Part shown: positions 33,190-45,150 of the stretch, in pieces | Position numbering within the stretch: the stretch's first letter is position 1 | Layout of the letters: each line of letters starts with the position of its first letter | Source: Lepisosteus oculatus | Taxonomy: Eukaryota > Chordata > Actinopteri > Semionotiformes > Lepisosteidae | Reading direction: 5' to 3' | DNA: 64,000 bases | Assembly (NCBI RefSeq): GCF_040954835.1 | Contig: NC_090709.1 | Location: forward strand, 42,292,490 to 42,356,489 | Program-made: the position numbers and the translations under genes | Notes under the pieces: model-generated | The model's database searches: none | Told to the model about the DNA's origin: nothing | Seen by the model: the letters and a program-made list of their open reading frames with translations, nothing else

Positions 33190-36100
33190 TACTCAATTCT
33201 CGAGAGTATTGTACCTTAATACACTGACACATCTGTGTGCTGAACTTCCACCTGTGCTGAAATTTATATTCAATGATACACCAGTGTGCTGAATTCTTTC
33301 CTATATTCTAATTTAATACCCTCACCTGTGTGTTGTACTCTCATCTCCACTGAGTGTTAATACAAAATAATACTGGTAATTTTCAAAATAGAAATGGTAA
33401 TACTCAAACTTGTATACTAAATGATACACCAGTCCTATATAATATTTTAGCACCCTAACCTGCGTACTGTACTCATCTCCACTGAGCTTTAATACACAAA
33501 ACTGGGGTAGTCAAACCTGTAAGTCTCTCCTGTACTGAGCTTTAATTCTGAATGACACCTGTGTGCTGAACTCGCACCCTGGACTGCACTGTAATACTTC
33601 AAGCAGTGTGATGAACTCACTTGTACTGTGTGCTACACTCTTACCTTTACTGGGTTTTAATACTCAGAGACACCTGTGTGCTTTACTCTCACGGTTTTTA
33701 ATTTAATGTTTTAATACTCAAATCTGTGTGCTCAGCTCTCACCTGGACTGTACTAAAAATAACTGGCGCTTTTTTCTGTGCCTTACTGCTGAAACCTGTG
33801 TTCTGAACTCTCATCTGCAGTGAGCTTTAAAACAAAAGCTGTGCGCTTCATTGTTGTCTGTAATGTGTGGTAATACTCAGACTGGTAAACTAAACTCTAG
33901 CCTTTACTGTGCGTTAATACTCTCATGTGTGTGGTCAGCTCTCACCCTGACTGTACTAAACTACTTCAACCAGTGTGCTGAACTCACTTGTACTGAGGGT
34001 TAATTCTGACATCGACACATGAGTGCTGAACTCTCACCTTTACTGTGCTTTCATACTCAAAAGTGTGTACTGACCCCTCATGTGGACTGTACTATCATAC
34101 ATCAACCAGTTTGCTGAAGTCGAGCTTGAGCCAAGCTTTAATATTCACTGATACACCTGTGTGCTAAACTGTCCCCTTTACTGTGCTTTAATACTCTGAC
34201 CTGTGTACTGAACTCTCATCTCACCTGAGGCTTAATACAGACTCCAAAGGGCTGACCTGCTGTCTGTGCAGTGTGGTAATATTTCAAACTGGAAACTAAA
34301 CTCACCTTTACTGTGCTGAGCTCTCAACTGTACTATAGTAATACTCAGCCCTGTCTACTGTACTGTTATAATCCTCAGGTAAGTGGACTCACAGGTCTGA
34401 CTGGTACCGTTCTGCAACGCTCAGACCTGTGTTCTCACTAGTACTGAGCTTTCATACTGCCTTTGTATTGAATTTTCACCTGTACTGTACTATAAAACAA
34501 GCTGAACTCTCACCTGTACTGATCTTGAATATTCAGTGACAGGCGTCTATGCTGAACCTTCATCTGTAGTGTACTCTCAATTGTACTGAGCTTCAATACT
34601 CCGTGACGCACCAGTATGGTGAGCTTTCACCTGCTCTTGTTAATAATCTTCTTTAATAAATGATGTTCTTTAATAATCAAATCTGTGTGCTACACTCTTA
34701 CCTTTAGTGGGTTTTAATACTCAAAGACGCGTGTGCTTTACTCTCATGGTTTTTAATTGAAGGTTTTAATACTCAAAATTTGTGTGGTCAGCGCTCACCT
34801 GTGCTGTACTAAAAATAACTGGTACACTCTTCCCTTTACTGGGTTTTAATACTCAGTGACACCCCTGTGTGCTTTACTCTCACCTTTACTATTTTTAGTA
34901 CTCAAACCTGTGTGGTCAGCTCTCACCTGCACTCTACTGAAATTGTAAACCAGTGTACTGGACTTTAATACTCATGACATAAGTTTCCAGACCTGTTAAC
35001 TGTACTATTAGAATACTCAGCCCTGTGTGATGAACTGTAACCTGTATTGTGTTGTAATACTCAGATATGTGAACTCGCATGTCCCACTGGTACTATTTTG
35101 TAATGCTCAGACTTGTGTACTGAACTAACACTTGTACCGAGCTTCAATATTCAGTGACACGAAAGTATGCTGAGCTTAAACAGTCATCGGCTTTAATACT
35201 CAAATTTCGGTGGACTCTCACCATTACTGGGCTGTACTATTATCCTTAAACCAGTGTGCTGAACTGTCATTTGTACAGAGTTTCGATATTCAGTGACGCA
35301 CCAATATGCTGAACTCTTAACTTGTGGTGTTCTTTATAATACTCAAGTCTGTGTGGTGTACTCTGTTACTGAGCTTTAATCTTCAAACCTGTGGTGTGGA
35401 CTAAACTACTTCCACCAGTGTGCTGAACTCTTACTTGTAAAGAGCCTTAATATTCAGTGATAGGGATGTGTCCTGAGCTTTCATCTGTAGTGTACTTCAA
35501 TGTGTGCTACACTCTTACCTTTATTGAGTTTTAATACCCATTGACACATCTGTGTGCTTTACTCTCTCACCTCTTTTATTAAATTGTTTAATATTGAAAT
35601 CTGTGTGGTCAGCTTTCACCTACTTCAACCAGTGTGCTGATCTTCGCTTAACCTAAACTTTAATAAGCAGTGACACATCAGTTTGCCGGACCTTCACCAC
35701 CTGCAGTGTACTTGAATATTCAGTTTTGGGTGCTGAACTCTCAACTTTCTGTGCTTTAATACTTGGTGTGGTCATCTCACCTGGAATTGTACTAAAACCT
35801 AAGTTTGTTCCTTACTGCTAAAACCCGTGTTCTGAACTCTCAGCTGCAGTGCGCTTTAGTGCAAAAACCCATTTGCTTCATTGTTGTCTGCTATGTGTGG
35901 TAATAGGCAGACTGATTAACAAAACTCCCACCTTTACTGTGCTTTAATACTAAAATCTGTGCTTGACTCTGCCCAGGACTGTACTAAAGTCCTTAAACCA
36001 GTACAGTCTTGCTTGTACTAAACTAAAACCCTTAGTGACAATTGTTTGTTAAATCTTCACCTGCAGTGTGTTTTAATACTCAAATCTGTGTGCTGATCTT

Positions 36101-37560
36101 TACTATTATAATACTCATCCCTGTCTACTGTGCTGTTGTAAAACTGAGACTGGTGTGTTGAATGGTCACCTGTACTGTTTTGTAATCTACTGTACTGTTA
36201 TATAGCTTAAGACTAGGCCTTATGCTATCATTAACTGTGGCTGAAAAGCGGATCAACACGTGTATTTTCTCATATTGACTACTGGAATGCTCTACTCGCA
36301 GGGGTATCAAAATCTACTCTGAACAAACTGCAGTATGTCCAAAATTCAGCAGCCAGAATCCTGACCAGGTCTAGTGCAAGTGTCATTACTCCCGTCCTGG
36401 AGTCCTTGCACTGGTTTCCGGTCAAATTCCGTGTGGGCTTTAAAATCCTCCTGCTCACCTCTAAGCCTCTGCACGGATTGGCACCTCAGTACCTGTCTGA
36501 ACTATCGCTGCCCTACTCCCCACCTTGCAACCTTCACTCTTCAAATTCTGCCCTCCTTCCTGTCCCCCCAAGTCCATCTACACTCTAGGGGTAACAGGGC
36601 CTTCTCCTGTTGTGCCCCCAAGCTCTGGAACTCTCTGCCCAAGGATCTCAGAGAGGCACCTTCTCTAAACTCCTGCCAATCTGGACTCCAAACCCTCTTC
36701 TTCAGAAAAGCCTTTACTGAACTGGTTCTGTTCTTCACCCCTCTGTTCTTCTTAGTACCACCATCCAAGCTCTCCTCTGTATATTGTAATGGTCTTATCT
36801 TGTGTATTCTTATTTATTGTTGTACTCTTTGAAGGTGCTATATAACATAGTTTATTATTATATTACAATGTGTACTTAACTGTGCTTGCACAATGCTGTA
36901 ACTGTCACCCTCTGTACTGTATTTCAGTGTAATACTCTGCTTTTTGTCTGAAACTATTACCTGTACTCGACTGTAACCAGCAGACCTGTGTACTATGATG
37001 TAAACTGTCACTTGAAATGTTATCATACCCCCACCTGTGTACTGTACTATTCTAGATGGCCGGGTGTACTGAACTGTGCTTTGTGCAATGTTGTAACAGT
37101 CTTCCTCTGTCCTGTGTTTCTGTGTAATTCTCAGACTTTTAAAAAAACTATTGCCTGTAACCTGCAGCCCTGTGTACTGTGGTGTAAACTGTCACTTGTA
37201 TTGTTGTGATTGTACAATATTGTAATAGTTTCTCTTTGTACCATAATTGACTGTATTACAGTCACTGGCATTGTCATGCCCCCACCTGTGTAGTGTACTG
37301 TTATACAGGGCTGGCTGTACGGCGTTGTGATTGTACAATGTTGTAACAGTCTCTCTTTATACCACAAGTCAGTGTAATAGATTACGGTCTGAAACTTTCA
37401 CCTATAATCGGTGGACCTGTGAATGGTGATGTAAACTGAGTTGAATTATCATTTTCACTTCTGTGCTGTGAACCGTCACTGGGCTTGTGCTGAAAGATGA
37501 GGGCCTTCCTTTTAGACTGTCACCTGTACTGTATTGTAACACTTAGAACAGGTTGGCCGT
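33190..37560. repeat. degenerate ~45-50-bp tandem array, left arm
   Basis: Imperfect repeats with the recurring phrases tgtgtgctgaactctcacct, gtactgagctttaatactca and gtgacaca. No coding frame persists. The array is interrupted by a LINE at 36.2-36.87 kb. Confidence 0.85.
36200..36870 (+). pseudogene. LINE ORF2 C-terminal fragment (family B), left-arm only
   Basis: Reads IDYWNALLAGVSKSTLNKL, then VQNSAARILTRSSA, then LESLHWFPVKFRVGFKILL and GNRAFSCCAPKLWNSLPKD with a frameshift between the parts, ending in a TTATTATTAT tail. It is 5' truncated and lacks the catalytic core. No copy lies at the mirrored position of the right arm (~46 kb). Confidence 0.88.
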
Positions 37561-38400
37561 CTCTATTTTAGATCCTCATGTTGTAAACTTTAACCTTGAC
37601 CTCTCGGTAGTATGCTGTGGTGATGGAGAGAGGGGCCTGCTGCATTTGCTCCAAGATGGAGCTTTAGTGTATACATTGGGATGCTGAATTGTCTGTGTTC
37701 TGCTCCAGCTCCCTGTGCTTCTCAGCTACACTCAGAACTGACATCAAGTCCAGCCTGAACTGAGGTAAGGGGGGGTGGAGGTTCTTGTATGTCCAATGGG
37801 TGGATCAGTGTCCATATTCATGCTCTGCAGTAAGGCCGCGCCGGTTTGGTGTGTGCCTCTTGAAGAAATAGGGCTCACTTTGGAAATGGAGCCTGGGGCA
37901 GGAGTGGTGTGCAAACCCCTCACCCGTCTGCAGTGAAAGAGAGCAGAGTGCGGTGTGCCTAAAATGAGCCTGGACTTTAGGGAGAGTGAGAATATTAACT
38001 GACCCGCTCCAGGTGGGCATGAGGTCCTAATGGGTCAAGGGCAAAGGGCTGCAACTCTGTTGACCAGGATCTGAACCAATCGACGGGAAAGGACATTGAG
38101 TTTGGTAGTTGGCGGAGCCTTAAACTGCTGCCTCTCTTGGCCTCCCAGCTCTGATGGATACTGAAGAAGTGGAGGGTTTTTTTCACCTCTGCCAGGAAGA
38201 ACAACTGACAGGAGAGAAGCTGAGGTGGCAACAGAGGGCACCTGTGTATGACACTGTGTGCACAGCGCTGCTCTGCTTTCTTTTTCAATCTAATGTACCA
38301 CCTTGCTCTCAGCTCCCTGGTGCAGTCATCCACTCCAGGCTGGAGTGGTCTTATACTAAGAGATAGAGGTGGGGCAGTGTTAGAGTGGGTGTAAGATGGG
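37561..38400. other. no gene recognised
   Basis: Unique-looking sequence in the left arm. A 70-codon frame at 38154-38366 begins MDTEEVEGFFHLCQEEQL but has no support from the right arm, where the corresponding DNA has diverged or is missing. Confidence 0.4.
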
Positions 38401-40160
38401 CCAAGGATGGAGTGCAGTCTCAACACTCTGTTACGCTCTCACTGGGCCTGTCCTGCTGTAGGCCTTCATGAACTACATTTCCCAGCAGGCCATGAGGATG
38501 ATTGTGGCCAACAGGCTGCCTCCCCTGGGTTGATAGGATACAGGTGTTGTCAATTCACGCCTGCAGCCAGTGTGTGTAACGAGGAGCTCAGACAAGAGAG
38601 AGAGCCCAGGGATTGTTTGAATTCCTGCAAACGGCTGGAGCCTGGAGGTTCATACATTCTGTGTGGGTTTGTAGTGGGGAAGGAAACGTTTAAGAGCAGG
38701 GAAGCTGGCAGAAGCTGTGATGAAATATTTATCAACAAACTGGGTTATTTTTAATAAAATAGGATCTGGCCTGTTGTCTAATAACCTGATTTTCTTTGGC
38801 TGAGTCTATAGCCTCCATTTGGAACTCACTGCCAATGGTGTTTTGCTGCTTTCAGACACTCCAGGTCATAGTATGACAAACTTTGCTGTGACTCCATGCT
38901 GGTACTTGTCACAACTGCATTACCCAGAATGCAGTCTAGCATTCAGTCAGCTGACCAGATGGAGAAACATGATTGGTCAGGTGAGGTTAAAAAAAGCAGG
39001 AAGTGGAGTCCCCCAGTGTAGCTGCAGCCAGAGCAGCAAGTGGAGGAAGGAGCTACCGGAGAACAAAGACCAGTTCACAGCTCTGTCTGTGTCCTTCACA
39101 GCACAACCCCCTGCTCTCCTACAGTCAGGGCAAGAGTTTCATCTCTCTCACTTTAACAGAGCTCAGCAGGACTGGTGTGCTTAGCCTTGGACAGCTTTCA
39201 AATAAGATCTTGGATATGTTGCATGTACTCTACTATACATATATCTCATGTTTTTCCATTGATCAAGAGTGGAAGTTTGCTGGTGACCCAGTGGCACCTC
39301 ACAGATTCACCCCTCCTGAGGATCAGCCTTTCGTACCAGGCCAGCAGCATCCCTGGCTGACCAGAAGCTAAACCCAGTTGTTTTTCAGCTCAGAGGGGAC
39401 AAGAGACTTGTCCTGTCCCAGTGTCCAGTTAATAACCCCAATCCTCCACCTCCTCCAGATGAGACACAGGTGAACAGCTCTCAGAACAAACTCTCACAGC
39501 CACAAGGTAAGGAAACAGTGCTCTTTATTCAGTTTGGGATAAAGCAGTCCAGAAACCAGAAGACAAACCGCAGTTCTTCTCTGAATTGTAGCTAGACATG
39601 CAGACAGCTTCAAAGCAGGTCTTTATGAAGACAGCCAGACTCACAGCTCCCAGGCTCAGCAGTCAGACCTCCTCCCCCTGACACAGCTCTGTAGCTCTTC
39701 CCTCCTGCTCTGCTCAGCACAACTGACCTCTGTCCCCAGGCAGCACCAGACTGAAGGCCTCCCCTCCTGCCTTTTAACTGTCTCCCCACCAATTGTCTTC
39801 CACCAATTAGGCAGGTAATTATAGGCAACAGGTTGTTCTCCTTGGCCTCGTTAGGGATGAAGGTCAGACAAGTGTCTGTCTTCTTGAACCTGCTGCGCTC
39901 TTACAGTGTGGAAATCGAGTGGTACAGGAGAGGTGTGCGATGGGAAGGTTCAGCTGTTTTGTAGGTATTTCTGATCAAATAAAAAAATCAGTGTTAAATC
40001 GTTGCTGTAGTTTGTTTTGGGTCTTGGGATTCATCTTGCTGGATGTCCTACAGGCTCACCGTCCTCCTCCTCTGTGTTGGGGCTCAGCTGTTCCTGAAAT
40101 CAATAAAAATAAATCCAATTCAACTAAAAAAACTGTGATTAGTTTTCCAGGATGAGTAAA
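38400..40160. other. arm segment with paired counterpart 42,650-44,400, no firm gene
   Basis: Well-conserved between arms. A candidate exon at about 39,427-39,505 reads NNPNPPPPPDETQVNSSQN before AAG|GTAAGG; the right arm has DSPNPPPPPDETQVDSSQN in the same frame. Flanking sequence is not open in both arms, so coding status is unclear. Confidence 0.35.
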
Positions 40161-40213
40161 AGCATAATTATGTTAATATTGTTGAAAAGTAAATGAAAAT
40201 AAACAGCTTGTTT

Positions 40214-40281
40214 TCCAGAGGCTTTGATCCCACAGCCTCTGTGTTAAACACCCAGAGCTCTTCCACTGAGCCACAGTGTCT
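40214..40281 (-). repeat. tRNA-like element a
   Basis: The minus strand has an A-box-like TGGCTCAGTGGAAGAGC (40257-40273) and a B-box-like GGGATCAAAGCC (40220-40231) at tRNA-like spacing. Stems are imperfect. It mirrors element h. Confidence 0.55.
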
Positions 40282-40380
40282 CTGTGAGTCTGGGGCTCCT
40301 GTGTGCTCTTGGTCTTCCCAGCTCAGGGTTCGAAACTGAGGGATAAAAGACAGACTGAATGAGCTCTCCTTCAGGCCAGG

Positions 40381-40450
40381 AGGCAGTGGAGGAGTGGAGA
40401 TGGTACTGAGTTCCTGACCAGGAGGTTGTGGGTTCAAGTCGTGGCTAAGA
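40381..40450 (+). repeat. tRNA-like element b
   Basis: TGGAGGAGTGGAGATGG at 40387-40403 and GGGTTCAAGTC at 40430-40440 stand in the positions of the A and B boxes. It mirrors element g. Confidence 0.5.
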
Positions 40451-40577
40451 GCTGAGGTGGGTTTGCAGTGTGATCCTCCCCAGCAGTGAGTGGTTGAGAA
40501 ATAAAAGCCCACAGCTCTTGTCTTTATTTAGCAGTGTGTTACTGTCCACAAGAATTAAATTAACAAAAGTTCCAAGT

Positions 40578-40645
40578 CTTTCCAGGATTTGAACCCACAA
40601 CCTCCAGGTAGAAGTCCAAAGCTCTTCCCCTGAGCCACAGGGTGC
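40578..40645 (-). repeat. tRNA-like element c
   Basis: The minus strand has TGGCTCAGGGGAAGAGC (40621-40637) and a perfect B box GGTTCAAATCC (40585-40595), with TTCTACC in the anticodon-loop position. It mirrors element f. Confidence 0.55.
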
Positions 40646-40748
40646 CTTTGTAGGGCTGGGGCTCCTGTGGGCTCTTGGTCTTCTTCCCAGTTCAGGGCTG
40701 AAACGGAGGGATAAGAGACAGACTGAATCCCTCTCCCAGTGGGACGGC

Positions 40749-40812
40749 AGATGGAGGAGTGGAGATGGTGCTGGGCTCATGACCGGAAGGTTGTGGGTTC
40801 AAATCCTGGCTG
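40749..40812 (+). repeat. tRNA-like element d (CAT at anticodon position)
   Basis: A CTGGG / CCGGA stem encloses CTCATGA, placing CAT (40778-40780) at the anticodon, with B box GGGTTCAAATCC at 40795-40806. The T stem pairs poorly, so a working tRNA is unlikely. It mirrors element e. Confidence 0.55.
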
Positions 40813-40839
40813 GCCCCTGGTAAGTATCATCCAGGTGAG

Positions 40840-41430
40840 TATCCAAGGTAAGTATGTGGGCTGGGTAGACAGGAGAGGTAGAGAGGGCAGCCAGGGTGAG
40901 GGGGTGGGATAGGTAGAAAGGAGGGGTAGACAGGGCTGGCTAGAAGCAGAGTGTTAGACAGGGCAGGTAGGGCCAGTGAGGTGGGGTGGGGGGAGGTAGA
41001 TAAGATGGGTGGAGGCAGCAGAAGGAGGGTGGGGTGGAGTAGCAAGGGGGTAGAAAAGAGAGAGCAGGGTCAGTGTTGGTAGGGGGAGAGGTGGCCTGGG
41101 CTGAAGAGAAGGAGCCAGGAGGAGAGGCAGGCAGGTAGGGGAGATAGGTAGGTCCAGGGAGGGTAGAGTAGGTAGGTGAGGTGGCCTGGGCTGAGGTGCA
41201 GAGAGAAGGAGCTAGGAGCTGCCCAGGCCACAAGGGGGTGGGATAGGCAGGCAGGGTAGATAGTGGGGGTGGGTAGACAGGTCCAGGGAGGGGCAGAGTT
41301 AGAGAAGGTAGGAGGTGGCCTGGGCTGAGAGAGAGAAAGGAAGAGCCCAGGCCCCAGCAGGGGGAGGAGAGGCAGGCTCATGTGAGGGAGGTGCAGGGGC
41401 AGATGGAGGTAGAGTAGGGGAGGAAGTCAA
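40840..41430. repeat. purine-rich inner arm, left
   Basis: G/A-rich strand (ggtagacagg, ggaggggtag and similar) that pairs with the C/T-rich 41,505-41,960. It is tandem-like within itself and has no coding signal. Confidence 0.8.
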
Positions 41431-41460
41431 GGTTTTTATTCCTCTCCCCCCTGTAAACTT

Positions 41461-41470
41461 CATCATGATG
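41461..41470. other. palindrome axis
   Basis: CATCATGATG is its own reverse complement and lies at the point where the two arms meet. Flanks (attcctctcccccctgtaaa against the complement of ttgttctatctccctttata) are partly alike, so there is essentially no unique spacer. Confidence 0.75.
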
Positions 41471-41504
41471 TTTTACCTATAAAGGGAGATAGAACAATAA
41501 AAAT

Positions 41505-41960
41505 TTGACTTCCTACCCCTACCCTCCCCTGTGGCCTGGGCTCCTCCTAGCTCCTCCTCTTCCTCACTCCTCTGCCCAGGCCACCTCCTGCTTCACCTCA
41601 GCCTGCCTACTATACCCTCCCTGGCCCTGTCTATCCCCACTATCTACCCTACCTGCCTGCTTCTCCCACCCCCCTGTGGCCTGTGCTCCTCCTAGTTTCT
41701 TCTCTTCCTCCTTAGCCCAGGCCACCTCTGACCCTGCCTACCCTCTCTTTTCTACCCCCTTCCTACTCTACCCCACCCTCCTTCTGCTGCCTCCACCTGT
41801 TTACCCCTCCTATCTACCTACCCTACCCCACCCCACCGGCCCTACCTACCACTCTGCTGCTAGCCAGCCCTGTCTACCCCTCCCTTCTACCTATCCCACC
41901 CCCTCACCCTGGCTGCCCTCTCTACCTCTCCTGTCTACCCAGCCCACATACTTACCTTGG
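41505..41960. repeat. pyrimidine-rich inner arm, right
   Basis: Complementary partner of 40,840-41,430, shorter by about 130 bp. Phrases such as ctgtctacccagcccacata and gcctccacctgtttacccct pair with the left arm. Confidence 0.8.
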
Positions 41961-41990
41961 ATACTCACCTGGGTGATACTTACCAGGGGC

Positions 41991-42055
41991 CAGCCAGGAT
42001 TTGAACCCACAACCTTGCAGTCATGAGCCCAGCACCGTCTCCACTCCTCCATCTG
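41991..42055 (-). repeat. tRNA-like element e (CAT at anticodon position)
   Basis: The minus strand has B box GGGTTCAAATCC (41997-42008) and CAT (42023-42025) in a GGGCTCATGA context. Mirror of element d. Confidence 0.55.
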
Positions 42056-42154
42056 CCATCCCGCTGGGAGAGGGATTCGGTCTGTCTCTTATTCCTCTGT
42101 TTCAGCCCTGAACTGGGAAGAAGACCAAGAGCCCACAGGAGCCCCAGACTCACA

Positions 42155-42225
42155 GAGAAACTGTGGCTCCGTGGAAGAGCTCTGGACTTCTGGCTGGAGG
42201 TTGTGGGTTCAAATCCTGCAAGGAG
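42155..42225 (+). repeat. tRNA-like element f
   Basis: TGGCTCCGTGGAAGAGC at 42164-42180 and GGGTTCAAATCC at 42205-42216. Mirror of element c. Confidence 0.55.
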
Positions 42226-42354
42226 CTGGTGCTTTTATTAATTTAATTCTTGTGGACATTAACACACTGCTAAATAAAGACAAGGGCTGTGGGCTTTTAT
42301 TTCTCAACCACTCACTGCTGGGGAGGATCACACTGCAAACCCACCTCAGCTCTT

Positions 42355-42425
42355 AGCCAGGACTTGAACCCACAACCTCATGGTCATGAGCTCAGCACCA
42401 TCTCCACTCCTCCACTGGCTCCTGG
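42355..42425 (-). repeat. tRNA-like element g
   Basis: The minus strand has GGGTTCAAGTCC (42360-42371) downstream of a TGGAGGAGTGGAGATGG-type head. Mirror of element b. Confidence 0.5.
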
Positions 42426-42520
42426 CCTGAAGGAGAGCTCATTCAGTCTGTCTTTTATCCCTTAGTTTTCAAACCCTGAGCTGGGAAGACTAAGAGCACA
42501 CAGGAGCCCCAGACTCACAG

Positions 42521-42592
42521 AGACACTGTGGCTCAGTGGAAGAGCTCTGGGCTTCTAACATAAGGGCTGTGGGATCAAAACCTCTGGAAAAC
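42521..42592 (+). repeat. tRNA-like element h
   Basis: TGGCTCAGTGGAAGAGC at 42529-42545 and GGGATCAAAACC at 42571-42582. Mirror of element a. Confidence 0.55.
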
Positions 42593-42649
42593 AAACTGTT
42601 TATTTTCATTTAATTTTCCACATATTTTAACATATTTATACTTTTACTC

Positions 42650-45150
42650 TTCCTGGAGAACTAATCTCACAGTTTTTCTAGTTGAACTGGATTTATTTTT
42701 ATTGATTTCAGGAACAGCTGAGCCCCAACACAGAGGATGAGGAGGGTGAGCCTGTAGGACATCCAGCAACATTAATCCCGAGACCCAAAACAAACTACAG
42801 CAATGATTTAACACTGATTATAATATGGGATCAGAAAGACCCACAAAACAGTTGAACCTTCCCGTCACACACCTCTCCCGAACCACTCAATTTCCACACT
42901 GTAAGAGTGCAGCAGGTTCAGGCAAGACAGTGGTGCCTGTCTGACCTTCATCCCCAACGAGGCCAAGGAGAACAACCTGCTGCCTCTAATTACCTGCCTA
43001 ATTGGTGGAAGATGATTGGTGGGGAGACAGTTAAAAGGCAGGAGGGGAGGCCTTCAGTCTGGTGCTGCCTGGGGACAGAGGTCAGTTGTGCTGAGCAGAG
43101 CAGGAGGGAAGAGCTGCAGAGCTGAGCTGCGTCAGGGGGAGGAGGTCTGACTGCTGAGCCTGGGAGCTATGAGTCTGGCTGTCTTCACAGAGACCTGCTG
43201 TGAAGCTGATTGCATGTCTAGCTACAGCTCGGAGAAGAAACAGAGGTTTGTCTTGTGGTTTCTGGACTGCTTTATGGCAAACTATGAATAAAGAGCACCG
43301 TTTCCTTACCTTGTGGCTGTGAGAGTGTTGGTTCTGAGAGCTGTCCACCTGTGTCTCATCTGGAGGAGGTGGAGGATTGGGGCTGTCAACTGGACACTGG
43401 GACAGGACCGGTCTCTTGTCCCCTCTGAGCTGAAAAACAACTGGGTTTATCTTCAGGTCAGCCTGGGCCGCTGCTGGCCTGGTAAGGAAAAGTTGATCTA
43501 CATGAGGGGAGACTCTGTGAGGTGCCACAGGGTCACCAGCAAACTTCCACTCCAGATCAGTGAAGAACAGGAGAAATGTGTAGTAGAGTACGTGCACAGC
43601 ACCCAAGGTCTTATTTGAAAGATGTCCAAAGCTAAGCAAACCCGTCCTGCTGGGCTCTGTTAAAGTGAGAGAGATGAAACTCTTGCCCTGACTATAGGAG
43701 AGCAGTGGGTTGTGCAGTGAAGGATACAGACAGAGCTGTGAACTGGTCTTTCTTCTCCAGCAGCTCCTTCCTCCACTCGCTGCTCTGGCTGCAGCTACAC
43801 TGGGAGCCTCCACTTCCTGCTTTTTAAATGTCACCTGCCCAATCCTGTTTCTCCAGCTGGTCAGCTGACTGAAAGCTACACTGCATTCTGGGTAACGCAG
43901 TTCTGACAAGTACCATCATAGAGTCACGGCAAAGTTTGTCTCACTATGAGCTGGAGTGTCGGAAAGCAGCAAAAGACTGACACCACTGGCAGAGAGTGAG
44001 TTACAAAAGGAGGCTATAGCCAACAGGCCCAGATCCTATTTTATTAAAAATAACCCAGCTTGTTGATAAATGTTACTTCAGCACAGCTTCCCTGCTCTTA
44101 AACCTTTTTCCCCCCACTACCAAATGCACACAGAATGTTATGAACTTGTACCTCCATCCTCCAGCCCTTTGCAGGAATTCAAACTGTCTCTGCGCTCTCA
44201 TTTCTGAGCTCCTCATTATACACACTGGCTGCAGACTTGAGTTGACAACACCTGCCCTTTATCAACCCAGGGGAGGCAGCCTATTGGCCACAATCATCCT
44301 CATGGCCTGCTGGGAAATGTAGTTTATGAAGTCCTGCAGGAGGACAGTCCAAGTGCTGCGAGAGACACACACACACACACTTCCTTTTACACTCACTCTA
44401 ACACTACCCCCCCTTTATCTCTCTGTGTAAGACGAGTCCAGCCTGGACTGGAGGACTGCACCCTGGAGCCAACATCAAAACCGTGCATTAGATTGAAACG
44501 AAAGCAGACGGTCTCAGTGGCAGGGGACTTTTTTTTGTTCTCCAACGGGACTGGGTAGAGCTGAATGAGGAAGTATTCCAATACTCATGGTCTATGGCAA
44601 ATAAAGTTTTGCATCTTGAAACTTCTCTCCTGTACACACATACACACTGCCCTCTGGTGGAGCAAGGCTGGTACTGCACCTCAGCTCTCCCCCCACCAGG
44701 CAACTCTTCATGAGAAATGCGTTGCAGCCTTTGAGAAACGAATGGGTGACTGATTATAGTAAAAACCCTCCCACTTTTAAACATGAAACGGAACAGGTAG
44801 GATGTCAGGGTGGCAGAAGACACAACAGCCTCAGGCCTTCCCCATCCATCGGTTCAGAGCCTGGGGGAAAGAGTTCAGCTCTTTACTCTTGGAGCAGATG
44901 AGAGCTCCAGCTCAACCGCTGCCACCTGTGACCACAGGCAGCAGATGGATACATTTTCTCCCTGCTATGCCCTGGAAGCCTAGATCAGTCAACTCTCTTG
45001 TACGTCAGAGGCAGGGGGAGGGTGTTCACACCCAGCTCGTTTCCAAAGAGCGACCTGGTTTAGATGAGGCACTAAGAACAGGCGCAACTCTGTGATAAAG
45101 CATGAGCACAAACCCCGATTCAAGCAGTGTAGACAATAACATATTGTAAC
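42650..45150. other. right-arm segment, no firm gene
   Basis: Counterpart of 37.6-40.16 kb. A 275-codon minus-strand frame at 43082-43909 includes the PNPPPPPDETQ segment, but most of it is broken in the left arm, so it is not called a gene. Short hits to acttcatgaactacatttcc-type sequence pair with 38.46 kb. Confidence 0.5.

Larger units (their letters stand above)
28430..41465 (+). repeat. giant palindrome, left arm
   Basis: The arm pairs in reverse complement with 41,466-52,260. Checked anchor pairs are 28,475 with 52,215 (gccc-aaca-tcggagctctct), 28,575 with 52,100, 29,315 with 51,185, 33,160 with 49,460, 38,470 with 44,325, 40,247 with 42,556 and 40,780 with 42,023. The arm is longer than its partner mainly because of extra DNA at about 29.9-32.3 kb and a LINE at 36.2 kb. 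The axis is CATCATGATG at 41,461-41,470. Confidence 0.9.

Noticed and set aside
38154..38366. 70-codon ORF beginning MDTEEVEGFFHLCQEEQL
   Set aside because: No counterpart in the right arm, no splice support and no known family.
40749..40812. Functional tRNA-Met gene
   Set aside because: CAT and the B box are in place, but the T stem pairs at only about two Watson-Crick positions and the acceptor stem is not evident.
41505..42026. 173-codon Pro/Leu/Ser-rich plus-strand frame
   Set aside because: Low-complexity pyrimidine-rich inner arm of the palindrome; the complementary left arm is equally open on its minus strand.
43082..43909. 275-codon minus-strand frame
   Set aside because: The homologous left-arm DNA is broken by stops and frame changes, and no family is recognisable; only a short Pro-rich piece is open in both arms.
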